This document shows, in pieces, positions 13,083 to 26,358 of a stretch of 64,000 bases of DNA. The stretch spans positions 1,304,501 to 1,368,500 of the forward strand of contig CM034132.1 in the NCBI GenBank assembly GCA_019914995.1, read 5' to 3'. The position numbers and the translations under genes are program-made. Within the stretch, counting starts at the first letter, position 1; every line of letters begins with the position of its first letter. Source of the stretch: Acanthochlamys bracteata (lineage: Eukaryota; Streptophyta; Magnoliopsida; Pandanales; Velloziaceae). Under the pieces are notes generated by a model. That model saw nothing but the letters and a program-made list of their open reading frames with translations, was not told the origin of the DNA and searched no databases.

Positions 13083-13710
13083 ATGTATTCGCTCGCACGC
13101 GCGCAAGCGATTCATTCCGTTGCAAGCACGCTACCTATTCCCTATTTATTTATTTATTATTGAAAATAAATTAAAAGTTGAAAACGTATACGTGCCAACA
13201 ACGCTCTCTCTTACCTTACATCACCACACTCACAAACAGTCATATTCGGAACAGTTCCGAAACCTTTTTCACCCACCGTTCTAACCCTATTCCAATGCCA
13301 CGTTCTCAACGCTCTTAAAGTGCAAAACAGTCAAAATTTTCAAAATTGCGAAATTTCAATCCGACAATGTCTGAATGGTAGCGTGTAACTAACGCCAGCG
13401 TAAAAACGAAGCATTTTCGGTGATTTTCGTTGAATTCTTGTGTCTTGTCGAACATTTTTTCGCATTAGTAAGCTGCAGAAACAGACTTGTTCTTCCACCA
13501 AGTTCTCTTTTCCCCACTTTTCTTGGGGGCAAAAAAAACCAAAGAAAAAAGAAAATAACGAACAAATTTCTTTTTCTTCTTCTTCTTCCTCGTGTCGTTC
13601 GCAGCAATTGATTGAATTTTTCGATTTAATCTTCTGATCGTTTCTTCTTTAACATTCAATTTTCAATCAGCTGGTGGTCACTCTCTGATGAGTTTCAATT
13701 CTCGCCGGAA

Positions 13711-16700
13711 ATGTTCGCCGCTTCTCTCCTCCTGTTTGTTCTCAGTCTCTTCTTCTTCGCCGAAATCAGTGGCACAAACCCTATAGCTTTAGCGGAGAAC
13801 GTAGAATTGGAGAACTACTCGGTCCTGAGCACGTGGCACGATTACTCACCGCCAGCTCCTCCGCCGCCGCCTGTGGGCCCCACCTTACCGTCGGCTTCTT
13901 GCGAAGATGATTTAGATGGTACTGGCTCGTTCGATACTCTCTGTGAGCTAAAGGCTGATCTCAACCTCACCGGCGATGTCTATATCGAAGGCTCCGGTAG
14001 TCTCACTATTTTCCCCCAAGTTATTATCTCTTGCCCAATTGCTGGTTGCTCGTTCATTGTTAACATCACTGGTGAGATTCGTCTCGGTCGCAGTGCGAAG
14101 ATTATAGCGGGGTTGGTCTACATGGTTGGATCGAACGTCACCTTTGTTGAGGAATCATTGGTGAATACTACGGCGTTGGCGGGAGAGCCTCCTTCGCCAA
14201 CGAGTGGGACGCCTTCAGGAACGAATGGTGACGGTGGGGGCCATGGTGGCAGAGGGGCTAGCTGTGTTGTTAAGGAAGGCCAGACGGCAGAGGACTCATG
14301 GGGAGGGGATGCCTACTCGTGGTCGATACTGATGAGGCCGGATAGCTTTGGCAGCAAAGGTGGGACCACCAGCAGAGAGGTGGATTATGGTGGAGGTGGT
14401 GGTGGGGTCGTGTGGTTGCTGGTGAAGGATGTGCTCGTGATTGATGGAACTGTCAGTGCAGATGGTGGGAATGGGGGTCTCAAGGGTGGTGGAGGATCCG
14501 GAGGGAGTATTTACATTGTTGCAAACAAAATGTAAATTTTTGCGTCTTACATGTCACTCCTGCTCTTATATGCTGCTAATTGTAGTCGCAATTAGATAAA
14601 AACTGAAGGACAGTTAGGATACTTTACACTTTGTTTGTTTTAAAAGATGCAAAGAACTCTGCTTTTATAGAATTACATTTTTGATGAAGGTCAAAGGTTG
14701 TTAGTGTATATGGTAGTAACATAGTAGGATCATTTTGAGGATATACAACTTTGATATCTTTCTGATGAATTGTCTAGTGGTTATGGTGTCCCATGATATT
14801 GTATGCATACCCTATGCTTTTAAGTAGTACATGAGGCATCCATTGAAAATTGACTTTAGCTAGCAATATGGTTCTTTGTATGTAATTCTGTTGAAGTACT
14901 GATCGTACAACAATTGATGAATAACAAGTTAAGGTGACCTCGATGCAAAAGTATAAGTAGCATGAACATTTATTAGTGAAAACTGAAAACTGAATTCTTA
15001 TATAGCTTCTTATACACAACAGAGATGAATGACTGAATGTCAATCTAAGTACAATGCTTATCTCGATGCTTGGTTAACAGTGGGCTGATTTCTGTCAGTA
15101 GTTGGGATTATGCTTCGTGTTTCATAGGTGCTGTCGCAATCCTTCCAGTTCTATAGGAATCATTGTGATCCTTCAGCCAGGATCAGATATATTATTGTGC
15201 CCTTGAGGTTATCATGTTGTTAGTAAATGATTATGTTGTAATGCTAGAGTTTCCTATCTACTGAGTTCCTCTTATGAACTAAGTATGTGAGTTATTAATT
15301 GATGGTGTGTTATTCTTGTGTTCATTTAGTTGTGCTGTAATTAAGAATATGGCCTTGTAAAATAGATCTGTTTTTATATCACGTGAGCAGGAATGGAAGT
15401 GGGAAGATAAGTGCTTCTGGAGGGGATGGCTTGGCAGGGGGAGGAGGTGGACGAGTTGCTATTGACATCTATAGTAGGCGTGATGAACCGAACATTTTTG
15501 TTCATGGTTAGCCATATATTTATGCTTTATGCTCAATTTCTTTGGGACTCAATTTGTAGCAGTATACATGCTTGCATCTATTACATAAATGTTGTATGCA
15601 TGAGTATGATGTTAGCTAATGATAGTGTATGATGCATGTCCTAAAATGTGTGAGTATATTCTATTATTTTGTTCAGTTTCTTTCTGCTAACTATCATACT
15701 TTCTGTAGTTCCATTCTCTGTAATCAAGACCATATAATGTACATGAATTTATCTGTTAAAGAAAAGGCATTGATGTGCTCTTGAATAGTTTTGTTACTTT
15801 TGAAGGAAATTGTTTTGTTCTTTATTTACATCATAATTCAAATTAAACTGTTTTCGCTTATCAACCCCAAGGAGCTTGCCTTTTGGTTAAGTTATCTACT
15901 AGTTGCTGCACAACAGCATTACCCCCTTCAAATGATCTGCTAGTATGTTGATTAATATAGGTTGAAGTAGATTGCTGCACTATATTTTGGATGATCCTTC
16001 TTCCTTCAACTTCCTTTAATTGTGCAATCACGGTGCATGCAGATGCACTTTTGATTTAAGTATCTTGTGAGTTCACATTAAAAATAAATGAATGCGTTAT
16101 TTGCAGGGGGTAAAAGTTGCGGGTGTCCAGAAAATAATGGTGCTGCAGGAACTCTTTATGATACTGTCCCACGAAGTTTGATCGTTAACAATGAGAATTT
16201 GACAACACAGACTGATACACTTCTTATGGAATTTCCTAACTTCCCACTTTGGACAAATGTTTTAATAAGAAATTGTGCCAAAGTTGTTGTACCTTTGCTT
16301 TGGAGTCGTGTACAGGTTAGTAGCTGTTGGAGATTCTTTTTTTTTTTTTTTTTTTTTGTCCTTTCAATTTTACTTTGACATTTAGAACTTTCTTGCACAC
16401 ATGACAGATTTAATTAATACATTGGTCTTCACATATCACATTTTCCAGGTTCAAGGTCAGCTTAGCTTGCTGTCCGGTGGAATTTTGACTTTTGGATTGA
16501 CTCATTATCCTTATTCAGAGTTTGAACTAATGGCTGAAGAACTTCTCATGAGTGATTCAATCATTAAGGTATATGCTCTAGTCATGTCCTTGTTTTCTTC
16601 TTCAATTGACAAGATTGAATGTCTTCTTCTGATTGTATAGCATTCTGATAATGAACAAGTTTGACATTGATCTGACCTGAGTTAGTCATAGGGGAATTAG

Positions 16701-17209
16701 GTTGAGGCTTAGTTCTTAGCCTTCAAATATGGATTTATCGGCTTACTTCATGCTCTTGCATTTGTGAATTCTTTTAAATATCTTATCTAAAGCTTCTCAG
16801 TGGTTGTTGATTATAATCGAGTGAAAGTTGGTCCATTACTTGCAATCGGGTTTTTTCTTTTTTCTACCTCATTATGATGAACTAAGCAGGCATTAGATAG
16901 ATTGGAATAACAAACCACAACAATGTTGTTCTTATTGAGGACGTAGTCAGGAACATAGATATGCAAATTCACGACCCTAGATTAACAGGAATCAGAAAAA
17001 AAATTGAAAGAAAATATAAAAATAAAGAGAGCAGGCTTTTTTGGAGTTGTATATCTTAGAGAAGTAACAGGTTAGAGATTGAAAGAATAAAAAATTTGGT
17101 CAATCAAGGTTAGGAGAGAGGAATTAGGGTTTCACAAGAGAGAGACTGTTACAACACGATGCGGTCGTGACAAAGCTTGTTGGGAGATGGCTAAGCTGTA
17201 GAGAGGAGC

Positions 17210-17246
<37 letters not shown>

Positions 17247-20200
17247 GCAGCAGCAGCCAGCAGAGAAGGAGATACTGATTTGGATTTTTTTTCCTTTGAT
17301 AATGGGTCAAACTTGACTTGATCCAATAAGTCATAGTGGGCCAACCGTGTCCTGGCTGAATCTGGGCCATGTTTGTGGCCAGAGTTCAAACGGATACGTC
17401 CCACGCATGACTGGTGCATATCGGGCTGTGTCGGAGCTGCATCCGAGTCTGATACGCGTTGGGCATGGATACGGGGACCCAAATAAAGTGCCTATGCTTC
17501 ATAATTTGCCAATAACAAAAGCTGTTACCATGCCGTTTCTAGATTGTAAAACTTCATACTACGGTTTTGTTCAAGTTTGTCATATTGTGATTTTATTGAG
17601 TATTGTAAGAAATATAGGTGTCTAAATAAGTAAAATACCCTCACAGATGTTGCACAGAAAGAGAAAACTATCGATTATATATTACATGGAAATCTGATTT
17701 TGGCCTTTTGTCACTAGGAAAAATAATAGAAGAAAGGGTAAGGATTGTGCAACCTTTGTAAAAACATTCATTGCCTAGAATGTATGTTTATTCTACATAC
17801 TAGCTCTTTCAAGTAATAAGTTCCCATTTGTTGCAGATAGCTTTTTCTTTGAAACTATTATTTCAATACTTTGGATGGTCTGTTACAAGTGTAGGCATCT
17901 GGATATGACATATATTGATGAGTTATTTATTCTAGTTACTTACTGCCTTGAATCAAGTGTAGGTTTTTGGCGCTTTAAGAATGTCGGTAAAAATGCTTTT
18001 GATGTGGAATTCGAAAATGCTGATTAATGGTGGTGGGGACACTGTGGTTGCTACATCTCTTTTGGAGGCCAGCAATTTACTTGTTTTGAGGGTACCTGTC
18101 TTTCAATTTCGCCTTTCATTAGTTCATATTATAGTCAGGTATTTATCTCATGATACTGGTATGTTTAATTTAGGAATCATCTGTCATACATTCCAATGCT
18201 AACCTTGGTGTGCATGGCCAAGGATTGCTGAACTTATCAGGAACTGGAGATATGATTCAAGCCCAACGGTTGATACTTTCTTTGTTCTACAGCATTCATG
18301 TAAGCTCCACTTTGACATGGTTGCTTTAAATAATTCTTCCTCAGATCTCAGTTTATAGCAAGTAGTAGGTAGCATGTATTTTAAGGTACAAGCTTTGGGA
18401 TACAGTTGGCATATTTTGCAGTTGAGACCAATAACATCTTCTCACTGTTAGTGTAGCTTACATCCCATAACTGGCGTTTAGATGTTTGACATATTACCTA
18501 ACTCGGCCATCTAGCGATTGCATCGTAATTGTAAGCTGATTATCTCTCTCTGTAGTTTCTTAGAAACATCTTAAATGTTTGGGTAGTTGTTCTTAATTGT
18601 TTTCAACAATGTTTGTGTTCTGGTCTTGTTGCTATGGTGCTTTTGATCTTTTTAGCCATGGAGAACTTTTAAATTGTTGAGCAGCTTGTTCACATGTTTT
18701 GAATATGAGAATCAATTTTCATTATATATTGTAGACTTAAAGTAGTTCCCTGCGTTGACTGTACATCTATTATTTATTTATTTTGCAGGTTGGATCTGGT
18801 TCTATTTTGCGTGGACCACTGATAAATTCTACTAGTGATGAGATGTATGTTAGGGTTAGCTACTGTTTTTCTACTCTGCTAGTACTTTGTGTTGATGTCT
18901 CAGTTTTGCATGAACCAGGGCCCCCAGGTTAAATTGTCAACTACAAGATTGTCCTATGGAACTAATTGATCCGCCAGAAGATTGCAATGTGAATTCATCG
19001 TTATCTTTTACTCTTCAGGTGGTTGTGACTGTTTCCTTTCGCATTGCTCCATCTGCATAGCATTTATCCTCTTCGTTGTGCATTTAGAAGTGCATTTCCT
19101 TGACTGCTTTTTCTTTTCCAAATATCAAGAAAGAACATGCTCCATGCTTATGCAGTCCATCTTTACTTGATATGTTTCTAAGATATATAGGAGAGTTAAT
19201 ATAAATGGAACTGCATTATGGTTTATTTAAAAGCTTGATTGAAGTATTTTATCAATGTGTGCTGAAAGTTCCCACTAATTATTCTTAGCTTTTGCAGGAT
19301 CAAGTATAACATTCCTAGGGTAGATTGCAGTAATTTTGGTAGCTTTCTTGTTTTGTTTTATGCTGTTTACTTAATTTTTAAGCTGATATTGGTAAATTTT
19401 TCTTCAGATCTGTCGTGTTGAAGATATTGATGTTGCGGGTTTGATACAAGGAACGGTAATCCATTTTCACCGGGCAAGAACTGTTGTTGTGCATCCTTCT
19501 GGAAAAATTAGTGCATCTGGATTAGGTAGTACTTTTGACTTTTAGGATAAATAGCTGGTACACAATTGCTTCCTGAAATATTTTGGTCCTGAGTATTAGA
19601 AAAGGTTTATTTATATATGGTAGGGTAGGTTAAACTAATTTTATGATTTAAAATATTGATCTTGCCACTATGTTTGTAGGCTGCAAAGGTGGGCCGGGCA
19701 ATGGAACGATTTTAAGTAATGGTATTGGTGGAGGTGGTGGTCACGGTGGGAAAGGAGGAGATGGCTACTATAATGGCTCTGTTGCAGCAGGAGGTGTTAC
19801 CTATGGAAATTCTGATTTCCCTTGTGAGCTTGGCAGTGGTAGTGGTAATGACACCCTTAATTCGTCTACTGCTGGAGGAGGTATTATAGGTAAGGTTCTT
19901 CCTACTTTTTTTGTATGGATGCAATTAGTCTCTTAAACTGTCAGTTTATCTTTTTGTTGTAAGTGGGGCTAATCTGAAGTTCAGCAGTTCATTTCTAAAT
20001 GAATTTATCGAGCTACATGTTCTGATGCATCTCAGTTTTTTATAGCACAAGCTTGGATAATGCTTTAATTTGGTGTTTTCATGTTACTGAAGTGGATGTT
20101 ACATGTTACTAATCAGCTTATTTGTGCTGAGAAAGTGCCTCTATACCCTTCTTATGTTGGAACTTCCAAAATAGACATGAGACATGTAACTTTTCTGTAT

Positions 20201-23200
20201 GGACTTCAGATTTTGTCTGGGCTAGGCGCTTCAACCACTTTATTGTTTCTATTAATAGAAGTAGAGATTTGTTTATAGATTATTCTGATTCAATTGATCT
20301 TTTTCAAATGCCATGCCAACTTTCCTCTTTCAGTAATGGGTTCCTTGGAGCATTCCCTTTCAAGTTTATCACTTTATGGTTTGATTGAAGCTGATGGTGA
20401 AAATTTTGGTGAAAGCATCGGTGGCAGTGGTATTGTTGCTTCAGATGGTTCAATTGAAGGCCCCGGAGGTGGATCCGGTGGTACAATTCTTCTATATTTG
20501 CACAACCTATTACTTCATGAATCATCTACTGTATCAAGTATTGGTGGATATGGTAGTCCAGTTGGTGGAGGGGGTGGTGGAGGTGGAAGGATTCACTTCC
20601 ACTGGTCTCAAATTCCTACAGGGGATGAGTATTTCCCCATCGCAAAAGTGAATGGTAGCATAAGAATAAGGTTTATTTTCTATCTTTTATTTATTTATTT
20701 ATTTTTTATCTCACTAAATGTAGCATCTCTGATTGAGCATAATATCTTTCGCGAAATCTGTTAAGAATCAGGGCGTCAGGATGGCTTGATATTTTAGTTT
20801 TGCATTATCGTACTTCTATGTAGGTGCATCCTATAGTTCATACTGCTTTATGATTTTTACTTTATTAAATGAAAAGTAAGGATTAATGCTCTTCGTATCC
20901 ATTGTGTATATGCCAATCAGTTTCTTAAAAGATTTAGCTTACTAGATGATTGATGCATTTTCTCATCATGGGAGACTTGGTTCCTGTGAGATACAATGCA
21001 CTTTTAGCGTAGTCTTTTGTAATAGACTGTATGGTTTAGAAATACTGACGCAACTTGCACTTTTATGGTTTGCTCCATATCTTATATTGTAATTTTGTTT
21101 CCATTGGGTTTTATTCATGGAGCTTTCGCTCTTAGAGCAGTAAATCTATGCATGCTCCATTGTCTGTGTCTCATCACTCTGTAAATAGTATTGTTGGTTT
21201 AGTTCTTGCGATTGTTATAGAATTTGTCTTTCGGGAGGGCCAGTCTATTGCTACTCATTTTCATGTATTCAATCAACTGCACATCTAATGAAACTTTGGT
21301 TGGAACCTTTAAAATCGACTATCATTTTGAGGTGTTGCTTTCTTCTTTCTCTTCACTTTTAACTTGCTTCCATGACAGTTTAAACTACTTTAAGCTATGT
21401 TCGCTACCGTGTTTTAGTTGTTCTGGTCCCTCATTCAGGTTTATCACATACTGTATATGGTAGTGCATCTACCCAAGTGATATTACCGGAAAGATTGTGT
21501 TGACCATGAACGTCAATTTTTTGTTTTGTTTTTTTTGTTTTTCTGTAATTAATTTGTTTTATGTCATGACCATCATCTTTTTTGTTGTGACAGTGGGGGG
21601 ATTGGTGGAGGACAAGGTTCTGTTGGGGAAAATGGATCATTAACTGGAAATCCTTGCCCTGAAGGTCTTTTTGGACTATTTTGCATGGTATCTCGTAGCG
21701 CCTGATGCTTTTCTCTTTCTAATCATTTTCTGATTTCATGATAAGTTGCTACCGCTTTAGTTCTTTTGATGAGTATGGTTTCTTTATTGTTGTTAACTTG
21801 ACGATCTGCAGTAGACAATTGTTCTTTTGTGCTAATGTATGTAATGTTTTGGTTCTTCCTTGTTACTATTGATTGACTAGGAATATTGGACTAGTAGCAA
21901 GTCTATTAGTATTGATAAGCAATTCTTGCAGAGTTGTGGAACCTGTGGGTCTACTGTGCTTCTCGTACTGAAACATTAGAGGCTCACTGTAGCATATTTT
22001 TACTTGAATGCTATCCATAAATTATTATAGAGTATTATTGCAGTTCCCTTTTCAACTTCTTGCTGATGACCCACCTTTTAGATTTGAGCTAGTCTAGCTT
22101 ATAGTTTCCATACTGGCCTAACTTAAATTTTAGGTTGTCCCTGTAGTCGTATTTCTTTTAGGCTTTGGCCTTATTGTTGTAGTAGTATCTAGGCTGATCT
22201 TTTCAGTACACGAGTTCCATGTCCAATTTCCAGTAAAGAGACACAATTTTCAGAAATATTCAATTAAGATGCAATGAGTTTTAATATTCTATTGTTCTGA
22301 CTAAATAACCAAGACTTGCATGTCATTTATGAGATATGTTTTCCAAAAGTTTTTAGATATTCAGAAAGTTATAATTGAATAAAGAATGTGTTATGATTCT
22401 ACAAACATTATATGCTGCTTATTATACTTGTATATGATGAGTTTTCAACTTCTTGTAATGTGGCAGGAGTGTCCATTAGGAACCTTTAAAAATGTGACTG
22501 GATCAGATGAGTCATTATGTTTCCCTTGCCCTCCTAGTGAACTTCCTCGCCGAGCAGTGTACACCGGTTTGCGAGGTATCAATTTCTTTTATGTATAGTA
22601 CATATGTTTCCAGTTCATGATTGGCTCTTCAGCAGCTACAATATTCTGATTAAAAAGTTTTGCTGTTGTGAAGTTCTTGAAACATTTTGATCAGAAAGTG
22701 TAGTAAGCCTATTCTATTGGCCTTTCTGAATAGTTGAACTTTTTAACAGGAGGTGTCACCCAAACTCCTTGCCCATATGAATGCATATCTGATAGATATC
22801 ACATGCCACATTGTTATACAACTCTTGAAGAGTTAATCTATACATTCGGTGGGCCATGGCTTTTTGGCCTTCTTCTGTCTGGTCTCCTCATTTTACTAGC
22901 TTTAGTTTTGAGTGTTGCACGGATGAAGTTTGTTGGTAACGATGAGCTACCAGGACCTGCTCCAACTCAGCATGGGTCTCAGATTGATCACTCCTTTCCA
23001 TTTTTGGAGTCTTTGAATGAGGTACCATGTTATTACTGTATTTTCTTTTATAATAGTTTGTTAATATCAGCCTGCCTTTGGCACACTTATAGTTGGACTT
23101 AATGAATGCCTTGTTAGCAGGTGCTGGAAACAAATAGGGCTGAAGAATCTCAAAGTCACGTGCATAGAATGTATTTCATGGGTCCCAATACCTTCAGTGA

Positions 23201-26200
23201 ACCATGGCATCTTCCTCATTCACCTCCAGAGCAAATAACTGAAATAGTGTAAGTGATTTATTGGAATTTCTATTTCCCTATATCCTTGGTATGGCTAGTT
23301 GTATATACAGATAGCTGAATTATTCTATGGTGTTCTATAGCCGTCTTGTTGTATAGGCAATTTGACATTTCCTAACTTTCATATTTTTGGGCAACAGATA
23401 TGAGGATGCATTTAATAGGTTTGTTGATGAGATAAATGCACTAGCTGCTTATCAGTGGTGGGAGGGATCAATCTACAGCATCCTATCTATACTTGCATAT
23501 CCCCTTGCATGGTCGTGGCAGCAATGGCGTAGAAGAAAGAAGTTGCAACGGTTACGCGAGTTTGTCCGGTCAGAATATGACCATGCATGCTTGCGCTCTT
23601 GCCGATCACGTGCACTTTATGAAGGTCTTAAGGTAGGTTTTCCCCTTTTCGTGAAGTAGATGACTGAAGCACTTAACAAGCTAGTGGCAACCTGGGTGAT
23701 TCAAATTATGCGCTAACTGAATGGATGCTTAGATAAGGAGGACCTAATTTGCCATGCCTCTGCGTCATCTGATGGTTGCAGGACCATGAACTTTTCGTTA
23801 CTTCGGCTGTTTGACTCACTGCGGAATTATCATATATTCAACTTATTGATGCATTTTTACACATCCGCGGTTTCAAATGTTCAATTAGTGCCATCTGATT
23901 TCACGTCTACGAATTGACTGGAGGAAAATTGTGCCTCAATTTTCCTGTAGCTTTAGATCATAAAATATTGACAAGAAAGTCATTGCAACAATATGATTCC
24001 TAGGACGACGGACTAGACAAGTAGTTTAATCAAAATGAGTAAATGCATCATAGTTGTATTTCAGTGCATTAAGCTCTACTACTTGAAGCTTGACCTTTAT
24101 GAGCCCTTCATAGCATCACTTTAGAGCCCTTTGAGCTGCAATCTTGATATGTTTCAGCCATAAAATCTTCTCATTTGTCCATGTTGAACCTCAAGTCTCA
24201 GAAGGTTTTTATTTTAGTCTACATCTTATTGTCTAGATAAATTTTCAATTCTCATATGATACTTGGCTGTTGACAAGATTTTTAATGGATAGTGCTTCAA
24301 GTATTATAGTTATCTTAATAGTAGATAGGCTCGATGTTTTTGTTGTGTGTTTAATAGCTATATTTTACCTGGATTCACTCAGGTCGCTGCCACCCCAGAC
24401 TTAATGCTTGCATATGTAGACTTCTTTTTGGGAGGTGATGAAAAGAGACCGGACCTTCCTCCTCGTCTACACCAAAGATTTCCCATGGCTTTAGTTTTTG
24501 GAGGAGATGGAAGCTACATGGCTCCTTTTGCGCTGCATAGCGATAATGTTCTCACCAGTCTCCTGGGCCAGGTAGTTTACTGTGTATGTCTTGTTTTCTA
24601 CTTATTAGTATTGTCCTTATTCCATATTTAGCTTTTTTTCGTGGAAATTGTTTTTGATTTTCTGTGATCTTTTTATAGGCTGTTCCACCAACTATATGGT
24701 ATAGGCTGGTGGCTGGATTAAATGCTCAGCTGCGGCTTGTCCGTCGTGGACACCTTAAAGTTACACTTGCACCTGTCTTGAGCTGGCTTGAGACCCTTGC
24801 AAATCCTGCTCTCATCACTCATGGAGTGCAGGTTGGTCTTGCCTGGTTCCAGGCAACTGCATGTGGTTATTGCCAGCTGGGACTTGTAGTCTACGCTGCA
24901 GAAAGAGAAAGTAGGATTCAAGCATTTGATGGTCCAAGAAGAGTCGAACATAATTCGAAGTTAGTCTCTAGCAAGATTTTATTGCTATCTGCTGTATTTA
25001 TATATTTGATGACAACATACTGACATTGCTAAATGACTTGGTTTGCAATGTGTAGTATGCAAAAGGTACATGGTGATATTCAGCATGGTCATTTGAGAAA
25101 CAAAGAGGCTGTTATGCGAAAAAGGATAAGTGGTGGAGTTTTGGATAAATATAATCTACGAACACTTGAAGACAAGAAAGATTTACTTTACCCTTTTTCA
25201 CTTATTGTGCACAATACCAAACCAGTCGGTCACCAGGTATGTCTCTGTCATGAGTTCGTTGCCAAGCTAATTCGTCACATATTTTTGCTGACTCTTTTAC
25301 ATGTTTCTGCATATGTGACTTGTAGGACGTTGTCGGTTTGGTCATATCAATTCTGCTTTTAGCAGATTTTAGCTTAGTGCTGCTTACTCTTCTCCAGTTA
25401 TACTCTTTTTCAATGGCGGACCTCTTTCTTGTTCTATTTATTCTTCCTCTGGGTATTCTTTCTCCTTTTCCTGCTGGAATCAACGCTCTCTTTAGCCATG
25501 GCCCTCGAAGATCAGCAGGTCTTGCACGTGTGTATGCTTTATGGAACATAACATCTCTGATCAATGTTGTAAGTTGTTTCTCCTTCATCCTGTTCTCTGT
25601 TTCATACTATGTGGTATCTTATCTTTCTTGTCTTGTTTTTTGGTCTTGTTCTGAATTGCATCATATTGTTTTGCTAGCGAGACTTTGGATATTGATCCGC
25701 TGAAAGCTCATATGATACTTTGTGGATTGCTTCTAATGATTGCTATATTTTCATTTTTCGCTAATGTTTATGCAAAGAGCTTTCGTCAAGTTTATTTGTG
25801 AGGATTGAAACATCTACCTACCTATCACTTCAAATAGCTTGTTTGCAGATATCTTTTTATTTTTGTATATATATATATATATATAGTACAACTCTTTAGA
25901 AATCTAATACTTTGTATTCTTTGCCTAAGCGTTAGCTATTTTATGTTACAAAATCTATTTAGTTTCTGGTATGTGATATTATTCGCCCTAAATATCTACA
26001 GCTTATGGCATTTGTTTGTGGATTCATACACTACATGTCATCCAGCAGCAAGCATCGAAGTAATCAGTCTTGGAGTCTTGGCGCGTGAGTAGCTTATTTT
26101 CTTTTTGATACTCATTTCTTTCACGAAAGATGATGTTGATCTTCTAATTATTAGTTAGAAGTTGATCCTAACATAAAATCATGACTCAACTTTGTGTTCG

Positions 26201-26358
26201 ATACTATCAGGGATGAAACTGGATGGTGGTTATTCCCAACAGTGTTGGTGCTTTGTAAATGCATACAAGCACGTCTTGTTGATTGGCATGTAGCAAATCT
26301 GGAGATACAAGATCGTTCGCTGTACAGCAATGACCCTAACATGTTCTGGCAGTCCTGA
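13711..26358 (+). CDS. Large glycine-rich transmembrane protein of unknown function
   Basis: 22 exons: 13711-14531, 15391-15506, 16107-16315, 16449-16568, 17963-18091, 18174-18299, 18789-18844, 18928-19018, 19408-19525, 19680-19889, 20334-20670, 21594-21687, 22467-22575, 22750-23021, 23121-23248, 23398-23632, 24383-24571, 24679-24959, 25056-25236, 25326-25568, 26002-26084, 26211-26358; 1431 residues. A signal peptide (about 1-22) precedes a long extracellular-type region with poly-Gly loops between beta-like segments. A Cys-rich module (about 810-880, CPLGTF, CFPCPP, CPYEC) precedes a transmembrane helix at about 882-904. A large cytosolic-looking part is followed by further hydrophobic segments (about 1276-1330 and 1356-1370) and a polar tail ending FWQS. 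It matches a conserved plant family (Arabidopsis At5g11700/At4g32920 type) sometimes labelled ephrin-receptor-like because of the Cys module. No kinase or enzyme motif is visible; function unknown. Confidence 0.93.
16337..16357 (+). repeat. Poly(T) tract in an intron
   Basis: About 21 T residues lie just after the donor of the third exon of the glycine-rich gene. It may be unstable in length. Confidence 0.85.
17211..17245 (+). repeat. (AG)n microsatellite in an intron
   Basis: About 17 AG units lie in the 1.4-kb intron 16569-17962 of the glycine-rich gene, next to a higher-GC foreign-looking stretch. Confidence 0.9.
17246..17480. repeat. Higher-GC repeat-like insertion in an intron
   Basis: This stretch is much richer in G and C than the surrounding intron. 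It repeats related words such as GGATACGTCC, TGATACGCG and GGATACGGGG. On the minus strand it is open for over 100 codons into the microsatellite, but the product is low-complexity and unlike any family I know. It is probably a transposon or repeat remnant. Confidence 0.35.
25866..25885. repeat. (TA)n microsatellite
   Basis: About ten TA units lie in the intron 25569-26001 of the glycine-rich gene. Confidence 0.85.

Larger units (their letters stand above)
12423..13710. promoter_or_regulatory. Divergent promoter region between the methyltransferase and the glycine-rich protein gene
   Basis: This 1.29-kb spacer carries four site II-like motifs: AGCCCA at 12749 and 12754, TGGGCT at 12773 and 12788. 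Next to them is a 10-bp inverted repeat (12679-12688 and 12697-12706) whose right side includes TGACGTGG, a typical bZIP core. An AT-rich element (12840-13082) separates these from the gene at 13711. Site II motifs are known TCP-factor targets in promoters of growth-related plant genes; activity here is inference. Confidence 0.5.

Noticed and set aside
13389..13659. Several overlapping 60-70 codon frames on both strands before the glycine-rich gene
   Set aside because: They lie in the pyrimidine-rich leader and have low-complexity products; the conserved protein starts at 13711.
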